From Pseudomonas sp. TH41 (GTDB lineage Bacteria; Pseudomonadota; Gammaproteobacteria; Pseudomonadales; Pseudomonadaceae): a DNA stretch of 64,000 nucleotides. This document shows positions 15,235 to 24,121 of this stretch, piece after piece. The stretch's first letter is position 1, and the number at the start of each line of letters is the position of its first letter. Below the pieces are notes generated by a model, which saw only the letters and a program-made list of their open reading frames with translations, had not been told where the DNA came from and searched no databases. The stretch is taken from positions 496,001 to 560,000 of the forward strand of contig NZ_JAEKFH010000006.1 in the NCBI RefSeq assembly GCF_016650695.1, in the 5' to 3' direction. Both the position numbers and the translations under genes were made by a program.

Positions 15235-16956
15235 ATGAAAAATAAAGGTTTCTCCAAAGGACTTGCCAACTATGGCGATGCTGGCTTTTCCCGCTTCCTG
15301 CGCAGCGCTTTCATCAAGGGCGGAGGATACTCCAGCGATGCTCTCTCCCGTCCCGTGATCGGAATCGTAAACACCGGTAGCGCCTATAACCCCTGCCACG
15401 GCAACATGACCCAGTTGATCGAAGCGGCCAAACGCGGGATCTTCATGGCGGGTGGTTTGCCGATGGAGTTTCCTACCATTTCCGTGGCGGAAAGCTTCTC
15501 CCAGCCGACGAGCATGTACCTGCGAAATTTGATGTCCATGGACACCGAGGAAATGATCCTCGCTCAGCCGATGGACGCCGTCATTCTTATCGGCGGGTGC
15601 GACAAAACCGTCCCTGCGCAGATCATGGGAGCTGCTTCGGCAAACGTCCCTGCAATCGAACTGGTCACCGGTGCGATGCTGACCGGATCCCACCAGGGTG
15701 AACGGGTGGGTGCCTGCACTGACTGCCGTCGTTACTGGGGCAAGTACCGCGCAGGGGAGATCAACGACGAGCAGATCGATGCAGTCAATGACCGCCTCGT
15801 AGCCAGCGTGGGTACATGCGCTGTGATGGGCACGGCCAGCACCATGGCGTGCATTACGGAAGCATTGGGCATTTCCGTACCTGGGTCTGCCTCACCACCC
15901 GCGGTGACTTCCGATCGCATGCGGATCGCAGAGTTGACCGGCACATGCGCCGTACGAATGGCCAAGGAAAACCTCACGCCTGACAAGATCCTCACAGGCA
16001 AATCCTTCGAAAATGCTTTGCGAGTGCTCCTGGCGATTGGTGGCTCAACCAACGGTATTGTTCACCTGACAGCCATGGCTGGCCGTATGGGCATCGATAT
16101 CGACCTGGCGCGACTCGACGACATGGGGCGTGACACACCGGTATTGCTCGACCTGAAGCCTTCCGGCCAGCATTACATGGAAGACTTTCACCGCGCAGGC
16201 GGAATGGCGACCTTGCTCCGCGAACTCAAACCTTTACTTCACCTCGATGCCATGACTGTAACCGGCAGAACACTGGGTGAAGAGATTGAAAACGCTGCGC
16301 CTTCTTTCCCCCAGGACGTCGTGCGCACGATCAACGATCCCATTTATCCGCAAGGTGGTATCGCAGTACTGCGCGGTAATCTGGCTCCCGGTGGCGCGAT
16401 CATCAAACAGTCGGCGGCCGACGCCCGGTTGATGGAGCACGAGGGCAGGGCAGTTGTATTCGAAGGCCTTGAGGATATGGCGGAACGCATTGACTCAGAG
16501 GATCTCGACGTTACCGCCGATGACATCCTTGTGTTGAAAAATATTGGCCCCACCGCAGCTGCGATGCCGGAAGCGGGTTACATCCCTATTCCGAAAAAGC
16601 TCGGCAAGCTAGGTGTGAAAGATATTTTGCGAATGTCCGATGGCCGCATGAGCGGCACAGCATTCGGAAGCATCGTATTGCATATCACTCCTGAAGCTGC
16701 GATCGGCGGGCCTTTGGCTTACGTCCAGAGTGGGGACCGAATTCGTCTGAGCCTTGCAGAGCGTAGTTTGAAGCTCCTGGTTTCAGACGAAGAGTTGGCT
16801 GAGCGTCGACGTCAGAACCCGATGACTCGCCCAACCGCACCTCGTGGTTATAAAAAACTGTTTCTCGACACCATCACTCAAGCAGACCAGGGCGTCGACT
16901 TCGACTTCCTGCGAGCGGAGCACTTTACCGACAAGGTACCCAAGCAACGCGATTGA
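15235..16956 (+). CDS. IlvD/Edd-family dehydratase, probable sugar-acid dehydratase
   Basis: The 573-residue protein has the [2Fe-2S] and magnesium-site cysteines of the family: Cys54 in NPCHGN, Cys122 in IGGCDKTVPAQ and Cys195 in GTCAVMGTAS. The C-terminal catalytic Ser region DGRMSGTAFGS is also present. The family dehydrates aldonates (arabonate, xylonate, gluconate) or dihydroxy acids to 2-keto-3-deoxy products. Length and neighbours favour an aldonate dehydratase over IlvD of branched-chain synthesis. A terminator and about 190 bases of upstream sequence precede it, so it probably has its own promoter. The next gene is an MFS carrier of the same unit. Confidence 0.85.
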   Translation: MKNKGFSKGLANYGDAGFSRFLRSAFIKGGGYSSDALSRPVIGIVNTGSAYNPCHGNMTQLIEAAKRGIFMAGGLPMEFPTISVAESFSQPTSMYLRNLMSMDTEEMILAQPMDAVILIGGCDKTVPAQIMGAASANVPAIELVTGAMLTGSHQGERVGACTDCRRYWGKYRAGEINDEQIDAVNDRLVASVGTCAVMGTASTMACITEALGISVPGSASPPAVTSDRMRIAELTGTCAVRMAKENLTPDKILTGKSFENALRVLLAIGGSTNGIVHLTAMAGRMGIDIDLARLDDMGRDTPVLLDLKPSGQHYMEDFHRAGGMATLLRELKPLLHLDAMTVTGRTLGEEIENAAPSFPQDVVRTINDPIYPQGGIAVLRGNLAPGGAIIKQSAADARLMEHEGRAVVFEGLEDMAERIDSEDLDVTADDILVLKNIGPTAAAMPEAGYIPIPKKLGKLGVKDILRMSDGRMSGTAFGSIVLHITPEAAIGGPLAYVQSGDRIRLSLAERSLKLLVSDEELAERRRQNPMTRPTAPRGYKKLFLDTITQADQGVDFDFLRAEHFTDKVPKQRD

Positions 16957-16978
16957 TCAACTGTCGGTTCAGGCATCA

Positions 16979-17004
16979 GACGGCTGCGCTTTGGCGTAGC
17001 CGTC
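16979..17004 (+). other. Stem-loop between dehydratase and MFS genes
   Basis: Arms GACGGCT and AGCCGTC, extended by CGC/GCG after one mismatch, form a strong hairpin. There is no T tract after it. It may stabilise or partly attenuate the transcript in this 85-base gap. Confidence 0.45.
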
Positions 17005-17016
17005 CCGGGATATCAC

Positions 17017-17024
17017 AAAAATAA
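17017..17024 (+). promoter_or_regulatory. Candidate Crc/Hfq CA motif before the MFS gene
   Basis: AAAAATAA lies 6 bases before the GGAGGA ribosome binding site at 17031 and fits AANAANAA. Its place suits translational repression of the carrier during growth on preferred carbon sources. Confidence 0.45.
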
Positions 17025-17041
17025 TCCTCCGGAGGATCTTC

Positions 17042-18367
17042 ATGACTACCAATTCGTTAGATGGCACGCTTGACCCCACAGCTCCTGCGACTCCTGCAAC
17101 AACGCTCAGCGCCACCTTCCGCAAGGTAACGCTGCGCTTTCTACCCTTGTTGTTTCTTTGCTACTTGGTCGCGTACCTGGATCGGGTGAACGTCTCGTTT
17201 GCCAAATTGCAAATGCTCAATGATCTTCACCTCAGCGAAGCGGTGTACGGCCTGGGCGCAGGGGTGTTCTTCATTGGTTACTTCCTGTTTGAAGTACCCA
17301 GCAATATGGCCCTGCATAAGGTGGGAGCGAGGCGTTGGATTGCGCGCATCATGATCACGTGGGGGATTCTATCGGCCGCTATGGCATACGTGGAAAGCTC
17401 AACCGGCTTCTATGTGCTGCGGTTTCTCCTTGGTGTTGCAGAAGCAGGTTTTTATCCCGGGATCCTCCTGTACCTCACCCAATGGTTCCCATCTTCACGT
17501 CGTGGGCACGCGACCGCATTGTTCGTTGCAGGGAATCCCGCGTCGGGGATTATCGGTGGGCCGATTTCTGGTTACATCATGGCGACCACGGGCGGCGCGT
17601 TGGGGCTATCCGCCTGGCAGTGGCTGTTCGTTATTGAGGCCATACCGGCGATCGTGCTGGGCATTGTGGTGTTCTTCTACCTGGACGACTCGATCGCGAA
17701 AGCCAAGTGGCTGAATACCGAAGAAAAGACCCTGCTCAACGATGCCCTGGCTGAAGACGCAAAGAATAAAACGCTCACAAACCTCGCGTCTGTGTGGCGT
17801 AGCCCCCGCGTTTGGTTGATGTGCCTGATCTACTTCGGCATCTGCCTGGGGTCCAATACTTTCCAGTTCTGGCAGCCAACCATCATCAAAGGCTACGGCA
17901 TCGATAACCCAATGGTCATCGGCTTGTTGTCATCGCTGCCCTACATGGTTGCATTGATCTCTATGCAGTTTGTTGGACGCAGTGCTGATCGCAGAAGAGA
18001 ACGTCGGTGGCACGTTGCTGTGCCTCTTCTGGTCGCCGCTGTTGGGTTCACGCTGTGCGTGCTGTTCAAGGCCAACATCATCCTCGCCATGCTGGGTCTC
18101 TGCATGGCGGCTGGCGGCGTCATCACTGCGATCGCCCATTTCTGGGGCCTTCCTACGTCGTTCCTGGGTGGTAGTGCCGCAGCATTGGGTATCGCGATCA
18201 TTAACTGCACCGGCAACCTCGGCAACTTTGTCAGCCCTGTAATCATGGGGTGGTTGATCAGCACCACGGGCTCCATGACCGCAGGGCTCTTTTTGTCCAG
18301 TGGCTGGCTGATCATTACGGCCTTTGTGTTGATCAAATTCGTACCCGCCAAAGTTGTTAACCACTGA
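17042..18367 (+). CDS. MFS transporter, anion:cation symporter family (sugar acids)
   Basis: The 441-residue membrane protein has the ACS-family signature helix 1 region (LLFLCYLVAYLDRVNVSFAK in part), the loop YFLFEVPSNMALHKVGAR, and twelve predicted helices in two halves with a central charged loop near residues 220-245. Family members import galactonate, glucarate, phthalate or similar anions by proton symport. A strong GGAGGA site precedes the ATG. Its place between the dehydratase and SDR makes it the probable importer of the pathway substrate. Confidence 0.9.
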   Translation: MTTNSLDGTLDPTAPATPATTLSATFRKVTLRFLPLLFLCYLVAYLDRVNVSFAKLQMLNDLHLSEAVYGLGAGVFFIGYFLFEVPSNMALHKVGARRWIARIMITWGILSAAMAYVESSTGFYVLRFLLGVAEAGFYPGILLYLTQWFPSSRRGHATALFVAGNPASGIIGGPISGYIMATTGGALGLSAWQWLFVIEAIPAIVLGIVVFFYLDDSIAKAKWLNTEEKTLLNDALAEDAKNKTLTNLASVWRSPRVWLMCLIYFGICLGSNTFQFWQPTIIKGYGIDNPMVIGLLSSLPYMVALISMQFVGRSADRRRERRWHVAVPLLVAAVGFTLCVLFKANIILAMLGLCMAAGGVITAIAHFWGLPTSFLGGSAAALGIAIINCTGNLGNFVSPVIMGWLISTTGSMTAGLFLSSGWLIITAFVLIKFVPAKVVNH

Positions 18368-18379
18368 TTGTCCTGAAGC

Positions 18380-18401
18380 TCGACGCGGGTGACCGCGTCG
18401 A
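18380..18401 (+). other. GC-rich stem-loop between MFS and SDR genes
   Basis: Nine-base arms TCGACGCGG and CCGCGTCGA with a GTGA loop lie 13 bases past the MFS stop. No T tract follows, so it is more likely a processing or stabilising hairpin than a full terminator. Confidence 0.5.
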
Positions 18402-18472
18402 CACCCTAGCAACGCCTATTAGAGGCTATTGGCGGCTCACACGGTCGCCTACTTCAACAGAGAGAGATCCGT

Positions 18473-19258
18473 ATGGATTTGCATTTGCAGAACAAGGTCG
18501 CCCTGATCATGGGCGCTGGCGGCGGTTTAGGCAGTGCCATCGCCAAGACCTTCGCGCAAGAAGGCAGCAAGGTTGTCATTGCTGACATCAACCAGGAAGC
18601 GCTGGATGCTGCGCAAGCATCGCTGAAAGCGTTGGGCGCTGATGTCCTGCCGATTCTTTGGGATCTGAGCGACCTGAGTGTTATCGATAAGCATGTTTCG
18701 ACCATCGAAGCTCATTTCGGCCAGGTCGATATCCTGGTCAACAATACCGGTGGCCCACCCCCAACACCTGCCTATGGTCAGCCGGTTGAGCTCTGGCAGA
18801 AAAACTTCCAATTGATGGTGCTTTCCGTCATCGCGATCACCGACCGTGTTCTGCCTGGGATGCGCGAAGGCAAATGGGGCCGGATTATCACCAGCACGTC
18901 TTCGGGCGTTGTTGCACCGATCCCTAACCTGGGTATTTCAAACGCTCTGCGCCTGTCGCTGGTCGGTTGGTCGAAGACTCTGTCGCGCGAAGTTGCCCGT
19001 GATGGTGTGACGGTTAACGTGATTCTTCCGGGGCGTATTTCCACTGACCGGATCCGTTTTCTTGATGAAGCAAAAGCCAAGCGCGAGAACCGCTCCGTCG
19101 AAGAGGTTTCCGCTGAAAGTACGGGTTCGATTCCTGTCGGCCGCTATGGCCTTCCGCAGGAATACGCCGACGTTGTGGCATTCCTCGCCAGCGGCAGGGC
19201 TTCGTACGTTACAGGCACAGTTCAGCGGGTTGATGGCGGTCTTCTCGCCAATATCTAA
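18473..19258 (+). CDS. SDR-family protein with non-standard catalytic residues
   Basis: The 261-residue protein has the SDR Rossmann fold with GAGGGLGSA (about 14-22) and NNTGG (about 90-94, where NNAG is usual). The catalytic Ser is present near residue 143. The YxxxK motif is replaced: aligning on SLVGWSKTLSRE puts Ser156 at the Tyr position and Arg160 at the Lys position. This resembles a divergent beta-ketoacyl-reductase-like SDR class known to lack the usual tetrad. A GAGAGAG site precedes the ATG, and the RraA-like gene follows after 27 bases. It may oxidise a 2-keto-3-deoxy acid by an altered mechanism, or have another role. Confidence 0.8.
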   Translation: MDLHLQNKVALIMGAGGGLGSAIAKTFAQEGSKVVIADINQEALDAAQASLKALGADVLPILWDLSDLSVIDKHVSTIEAHFGQVDILVNNTGGPPPTPAYGQPVELWQKNFQLMVLSVIAITDRVLPGMREGKWGRIITSTSSGVVAPIPNLGISNALRLSLVGWSKTLSREVARDGVTVNVILPGRISTDRIRFLDEAKAKRENRSVEEVSAESTGSIPVGRYGLPQEYADVVAFLASGRASYVTGTVQRVDGGLLANI

Positions 19259-19285
19259 CGAGAAATGGTACGAGGAGGGCGCTTG

Positions 19286-19987
19286 ATGCTTGATCAACAA
19301 ACCGTCGACGTGCTGCGAGGTATATCGACTGCGACGCTGACCACGGTCCTGTTTAAAAAGGGTCTACGCAACGTTTGGCTGCGAGGAGCGCAGCCCATTC
19401 GGCCGGGGCAGCCACGTACGGTGGGTGCGGCATTCACATTGCGTTTTGTCCCCGCACGTGAAGATCTGGCGACGCCTGAATCATGGGCGTCGCCGCGTTC
19501 GACTCGGGCTGCAATTGAGGCTATGCCTGGCGGTTGCATTGCGGTTGTGGATGCAATGGGTGTGACGGATGCCGGCATTTTTGGCGACATCCTGTGCGCT
19601 CGGATGGCAATGCGTGGGATCGCGGGGCTGGTGACAGACGGCGTCATACGAGATGTGGATGGGGTGCTCTCCACAGGCCTCGCTGTCTGGGGGCAGGGCA
19701 CTGCAGCCCCGGCATCAGTGGCTGGACTGACCTTTGTGAATTGGCAGGAGCCGGTCGCTTGTGGAGGTGTGGCTGTATTTCCGAATGACGTCATCGTCGC
19801 CGACTCTGATGGTGCGGTAGTCATTCCTCAGGCGATGCTGATGGAGATCATTGAGCTGGCGGTAGAGCAGGAGCGTCTCGAGACCTGGATTATGTCTCAG
19901 GTAAACGAGGGGGCGAGTTTGCCAGGCCTTTATCCGCCCAATGAAGAAAACAAACTGCGTTACGAAAAATCGAAAACGCAGCAATAG
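19286..19987 (+). CDS. RraA/HMG-CHA aldolase-like protein
   Basis: The 233-residue protein belongs to the RraA-like group that includes 4-hydroxy-4-methyl-2-oxoglutarate aldolase and oxaloacetate decarboxylases. The metal/substrate site reads GDILCARMAMRGIAGLVTDG (in part) followed by VIRDVDG; the Arg-Asp pair of VIRD is typical of active lyases. The ATG at 19286 has a GAGGAGG site, so the longer frame from 19265 is not used. It is coupled to the SDR gene. In this cluster it probably splits a 2-keto acid to pyruvate and a smaller product. Confidence 0.8.
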   Translation: MLDQQTVDVLRGISTATLTTVLFKKGLRNVWLRGAQPIRPGQPRTVGAAFTLRFVPAREDLATPESWASPRSTRAAIEAMPGGCIAVVDAMGVTDAGIFGDILCARMAMRGIAGLVTDGVIRDVDGVLSTGLAVWGQGTAAPASVAGLTFVNWQEPVACGGVAVFPNDVIVADSDGAVVIPQAMLMEIIELAVEQERLETWIMSQVNEGASLPGLYPPNEENKLRYEKSKTQQ

Positions 19988-20051
19988 ACCCCAGGCAGGT
20001 AATGCGACTTTCAACGGGTGCATTACCTGCCATTGAAGATCGGTTGCCACC

Positions 20052-20945
20052 ATGCAAATGAACCCTAGAACGCTTGCTCCGTCGATGTCCTCGCTGCTGG
20101 CTATGGAATCGTGCGCCCGGCTGGGTAGCTTCACACGCGCGGCAGAGGAGCTTAGCCTTTCGCAAAGCGCAGTGAGTCGACAAATCCAGACGCTTGAGCA
20201 ATTGCTCAGCGTTGCGTTGTTTGACCGTGTGGGACGTCATGTTGAGTTGACCGATGCTGGGCGTAGTTATGCAAAGGATTTGTCCGTCGCCCTAAGTGCC
20301 ATCAAAAGCGCGACGACCCGCCTGGTAAGATCCAGGCAACCCGAAACAGCACTTCACCTTGCCGTATTACCCACCTTCGGCACCAAATGGCTGTTGCCAC
20401 GGCTGTCTGATTTTTACCGTCGCCATCCCTCAATTCAGATCCATATCCACGCCAGAATTGGTGAAGTCGATCTGGAGCACTCGAAAATGGATGCGGCCAT
20501 TTGTGTAGGGAACGGCCCCTGGAATGAGGCAGATGCCTATCCTCTTTTTCCGGAATTTCTGGTGCCAGTTATCAGTGGTACGGTGGTATCTGAAAAACCA
20601 ATACGCTCGATCGACGACCTCAAGGAAGCCCGTCTGTTGCGAGGTGCCGCCCGCCCTGAGTTGTGGCTGGACTGGTTGAGCGCTCAAGGAACCGACATAG
20701 GCCAAGTTAAACTGGGGCCCCGGTACGAGCTGACGTCTCATCTTTTGCAGGCTGTCAGTGCTGGCTTAGGCGTCGGATTGGTCCCCAGATTTCTGATTGA
20801 AGACGAGTTGGCAAATGGGTCTTTGGAAATCCCTCTGGACGTTGTTTCTCCTTCCAGTGCCAGTTATTACCTGCTGGCCGCAGCCGACAAATCCCGGGAT
20901 GTAGCCCTGGTTGCTTTCAGAGAATGGTTATTGAGCCAGTTATGA
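20052..20945 (+). CDS. LysR-family transcriptional regulator
   Basis: The 297-residue protein has an N-terminal helix-turn-helix (LGSFTRAAEELSLSQSAVSR) and a GcvA-like effector domain. It is at the right edge of the acid-sugar cluster, 64 bases after the RraA-like gene on the same strand, and converges with an M20 hydrolase gene. The ribosome site is weak (GATCGG region); ATGs at 20052 and 20058 are both possible. It may be the terminal gene of the dehydratase operon. Confidence 0.85.
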   Translation: MQMNPRTLAPSMSSLLAMESCARLGSFTRAAEELSLSQSAVSRQIQTLEQLLSVALFDRVGRHVELTDAGRSYAKDLSVALSAIKSATTRLVRSRQPETALHLAVLPTFGTKWLLPRLSDFYRRHPSIQIHIHARIGEVDLEHSKMDAAICVGNGPWNEADAYPLFPEFLVPVISGTVVSEKPIRSIDDLKEARLLRGAARPELWLDWLSAQGTDIGQVKLGPRYELTSHLLQAVSAGLGVGLVPRFLIEDELANGSLEIPLDVVSPSSASYYLLAAADKSRDVALVAFREWLLSQL

Positions 20946-21081
20946 TAGTGGCCCGTGTATTCATTGTTTTATCGCAATTGGCATAGCCAAGCCTGCCCGG
21001 GGACTACAGGTGTGCTACGAAAAGCGATCTGAGTGAGCTTCGGGTAACTGCTCACCCATCTCGCGGCACGCTTTGACCTGT

Positions 21082-22251
21082 TTAAGCGTCCTGATAAGAC
21101 CTCACAATTGCGGTGAAGAGGCGCACCCCTGTCGGAATAAGCGCATCGTTGAAGTCGTAGGCGGGGTGATGCAAGGGGCGGGAAGGTTGAGCACCATCGG
21201 CGCCCAACCAAAAATAGGCGCCAGGGCACGATTGGAGCATGTAAGCAAAGTCCTCCGAGGCCATTGAGGCTTTCGCGTCCCACTGCACATTCTCATCACC
21301 TAGAACCTGCACTGCGACCTCCCGCACGCGCCGGGCGCAAGCCGGATCATTTTGGGTCACCGGATAGCCTTCGCGATACTCAACAGTGCCCGAAGCGCCG
21401 AAAGCTACCGGTAACGTTTCGACCATGGCCGTGATCATTTTCTGGATACGGTTACGCACCACTTGATCAAGACAACGCACTGTACCTTTGAGGGTCGCGG
21501 TGTGAGGAATGATGTTGTAGGCGCTGCCGGCTTCAATCACGGTGACGCTGAGTACGGCCGAATCCAGCGGCGATATCCGTCTCGACACAATGGTTTGCAG
21601 AGAGGACACAAGCTGGCTGGCAACGGTGATCGGGTCGATTCCTTTTTCCGGCATTGCCGCGTGTGCACCGGAACCCTGGATGAGAATTTCGAAGGTGTCC
21701 TGCGATGCCATCATCGCGCCCCGGTTCACGCTAACCGAACCTTGGGCGATACCTGGCCAGTTGTGCAACCCATAAACCGCCTGCATCGGGAATCGCTCGA
21801 AAAGACCATCTTCAATCATCTTGCGTGCACCACCACCTGTTTCCTCGGCGGGCTGAAAGATAAAGTGAACGCAGCCAGTAAAATCATCGGACTCACAGAG
21901 ATGCTTGGCGGTGGCGAGCAACATGGAGGTGTGGCCGTCGTGGCCACAGGCATGCATGCAGCCTTCATGGGTAGACGCGTAGGCATGATCACTTTTTTCC
22001 TGCAAGGGCAGGGCATCCATATCGGCACGCAAACCAATTGCAGGTCCTGATCCTCGTTGTAGTGTCGCTACGAGTCCCGTCCCGCCAAGCCCACGGGTCA
22101 CGCTGAGGCCAAAGCTTTCCAGTAGCTGGGCGACTCTTTCGCTGGTACGGTGTTCCGCGTATGCAAGCTCTGGATGAGCGTGAAAATCGCGTCTCCAGGC
22201 AGAGGCTTGCGCTATAAGCGATGAAGTTGGCAGGTCGCGAAATGAAGGCAT
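21082..22251 (-). CDS. M20-family amidohydrolase (hippurate hydrolase/IAA-amino acid hydrolase type)
   Basis: The 389-residue metallopeptidase has the family motifs RRDFHAHPELAYAEHRTSE, GLRADMDALPLQE, CMHACGHDGHTSML and FIFQPAEETGGGA. The Cys of HACGHDGH and the downstream His and Glu residues form the two-metal site. It hydrolyses N-acyl amino acids or similar amides. The ATG at 22251 has a GAGAGGAA site; upstream in-frame ATGs lack homology. It is divergent from a LysR gene, which is likely its regulator. Confidence 0.9.
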   Translation of the reverse strand: MPSFRDLPTSSLIAQASAWRRDFHAHPELAYAEHRTSERVAQLLESFGLSVTRGLGGTGLVATLQRGSGPAIGLRADMDALPLQEKSDHAYASTHEGCMHACGHDGHTSMLLATAKHLCESDDFTGCVHFIFQPAEETGGGARKMIEDGLFERFPMQAVYGLHNWPGIAQGSVSVNRGAMMASQDTFEILIQGSGAHAAMPEKGIDPITVASQLVSSLQTIVSRRISPLDSAVLSVTVIEAGSAYNIIPHTATLKGTVRCLDQVVRNRIQKMITAMVETLPVAFGASGTVEYREGYPVTQNDPACARRVREVAVQVLGDENVQWDAKASMASEDFAYMLQSCPGAYFWLGADGAQPSRPLHHPAYDFNDALIPTGVRLFTAIVRSYQDA

Positions 22252-22293
22252 GTTGTTCCTCTCAAGGCCGTCGATATTAGTTAGCATTGACCC

Positions 22294-22308
22294 AGACAAA
22301 ACGTGTCT
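22294..22308. promoter_or_regulatory. Dyad between M20 hydrolase and LysR genes
   Basis: AGACA and TGTCT arms around a five-base centre lie in the divergent promoter, flanked by TTGA and TCAA. This is the size of a LysR recognition dyad. It is short, so support is modest. Confidence 0.35.
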
Positions 22309-22369
22309 CAAAGTCGTTCTCGGCTGGGCTGTATAGATGACAAGTACTGTGAATCAATAGGGGGCAGAC

Positions 22370-23299
22370 GTGCGTAACGGAATTCCAAGCCTGGGTGCAC
22401 TTCAGGCGTTTGAGGCCGCGGCACGGCACCAAAGTTTTGCGAAAGCGGCGGATGAGCTGTCGCTTAGCTGCGGCGCCATCAGCCGAAGCATCCATGAACT
22501 GGAAACCTTGTTCGGGGTAACGCTCTTTCGGCGAGAACGCCAGCGCGTAATACTTACCGACCCGGGTGCACGGTATGCGGCACGGGTTCGCATTCATCTT
22601 GAGCATCTGCGGCGCGATACGGTGGAACTGGTGCGCCAAAGCCGGGAGATCAGTCTTGATATTGCGATTGGGGTCAGCTTCAGCGCCCAATGGTTGATAC
22701 CCAAACTCAGCGGTTTCTACCGGCTTTATCCTTACATCCGCTTGCATCTGATGGGGCGCGATCAGCCCTACTTTTTCAACAACTCCAACTTTGATGCCGC
22801 CCTTTATTTCGGGCGCTCGCTGTGGCCGGGCATGCAAGGGCGTTGCTTGCTCAATGACGATGATTTGATGCTGGTGTGTGCCCCAGGTTTGATGGGAGGG
22901 AAGGGTGAACTCTCGCTCGATGAAATCGACCAATTGCCCAGAATCAGCCTGCGAGACATCCCCGACGCGTGGCATGACTGGTGCCTGACCGTAGGGCTTG
23001 CTCACTCGGAGGAAACTACCGTCCCCGACCATCGATTCGAGATGTACGTCATGGCCATTAACGCCGCACTCGAGTCGCTCGGTGTCGCCTTGCTTCCCCG
23101 CTCGCTCATTTGGAGAGAACTTCAGCAGGGACGATTGATTCAAGCTCATCCAGTTACCCTTCCAAGTCCCGATTTCATTTATTGCGCCTATCCGGATCAC
23201 ACTGCACTTAACAAAGCCTTCCTGTTATTTGAGGCCTGGTTACTGGACACCGTGGCTGAATATCAGCAGGACGCAGCACAGAAACGCTTGCGCCGCTAA
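22370..23299 (+). CDS. LysR-family transcriptional regulator
   Basis: The 309-residue protein has an N-terminal helix-turn-helix (QSFAKAADELSLSCGAISRS) and a GcvA-type effector domain. It starts with GTG after a GGGGG run. It is divergent from the M20 hydrolase gene, and its stop overlaps by 4 bases the stop of the convergent aldolase gene. Control of the hydrolase, and perhaps of the aldolase/MFS pair, is inferred from position. Confidence 0.85.
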   Translation: MRNGIPSLGALQAFEAAARHQSFAKAADELSLSCGAISRSIHELETLFGVTLFRRERQRVILTDPGARYAARVRIHLEHLRRDTVELVRQSREISLDIAIGVSFSAQWLIPKLSGFYRLYPYIRLHLMGRDQPYFFNNSNFDAALYFGRSLWPGMQGRCLLNDDDLMLVCAPGLMGGKGELSLDEIDQLPRISLRDIPDAWHDWCLTVGLAHSEETTVPDHRFEMYVMAINAALESLGVALLPRSLIWRELQQGRLIQAHPVTLPSPDFIYCAYPDHTALNKAFLLFEAWLLDTVAEYQQDAAQKRLRR

Positions 23300-24069
23300 T
23301 CCTCCAGGTGCACATCCATCAATCCTCGAAAGCCGAGCCAGGCTACATAGTCAGATCCAAGTTGCGACTTCACCTGGCGAGCCTCTTCGTCCGGTAGCGC
23401 GTGCACCGTTCCGGCGGCTTGGGCGAGGAGCTGGATCTGACAGCAGCGCTCCATAGCAATGAATCGGTAGGCTGCCGCTTCAACAGAGCTTCCAACGGTT
23501 AACAGGCCATGGTTCAGCAAGATCGCACTCTTGCTGGTGCCCAGCGCGCGGCCGATGCGCGTACCTTCATCTCCAGAGAGCACGACCACATCGCCCTGAA
23601 AAAGCACCTGATTCTCGAAATACGCACATGACTCCTGGTTTAGCGGTAGCAGGGGTTGACGCAATGCCGAGAACGCACGGCCATAGACCGAATGCGTATG
23701 TACTGCGGCAACGACGGATGGACATGTACTGTGAATGCCACAGTGAATGGCCACCGCCGCAGCGTTGATTGGCCCGTCGCCTTCCACGATCTCGCCAGCT
23801 TCCGTAATGCGGATCAAATGTTCCGGACGGACTTTAGAAAAGTGAACCGCGTAGGGGTTCACCCAGAGATGATCGTGAAACTCTGGATCCCTGACGGTGA
23901 TATGCCCGGCAATGCCCTCGGCAAGCCCCAGCTTCCCGAACACTCTGAAGGCCGCTGCAAGCGTTCGCTTACGGTGTTCTCGCTCCTGCTGATGACTTGC
24001 AAAAGCTTCGGGGATTGGCAGGGCGCCCCCGAGTGGTTTGGGAATGTACATGTCTGCTTGGTGGGTCAT
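23296..24069 (-). CDS. Class II aldolase/adducin-domain protein
   Basis: The 257-residue protein has GLAEGIAGHITVRDP near residue 50, the zinc motif AAVHTHSVYGRAFSAL, and ILLNHGLLTVG. It is of the longer adducin-like type that acts in catabolism of hydroxylated or keto acids. An AAGG site precedes the ATG. The downstream-facing neighbour is an MFS carrier, 52 bases upstream on the same strand, so the pair probably forms an operon of uptake and cleavage. The substrate is not recognisable. Confidence 0.85.
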   Translation of the reverse strand: MTHQADMYIPKPLGGALPIPEAFASHQQEREHRKRTLAAAFRVFGKLGLAEGIAGHITVRDPEFHDHLWVNPYAVHFSKVRPEHLIRITEAGEIVEGDGPINAAAVAIHCGIHSTCPSVVAAVHTHSVYGRAFSALRQPLLPLNQESCAYFENQVLFQGDVVVLSGDEGTRIGRALGTSKSAILLNHGLLTVGSSVEAAAYRFIAMERCCQIQLLAQAAGTVHALPDEEARQVKSQLGSDYVAWLGFRGLMDVHLED

Positions 24070-24121
24070 TTTGGCACCTTGGGGCAGTAGCGGCGCAACG
24101 CGCCGCGTTTCTAGTTGAAAA

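Noticed and set aside
21032..21058. GTGAGC/GCTCAC dyad between convergent LysR and M20 genes, considered as a terminator
   Set aside because: The stem is only six pairs with a long loop and no T tract on either side.
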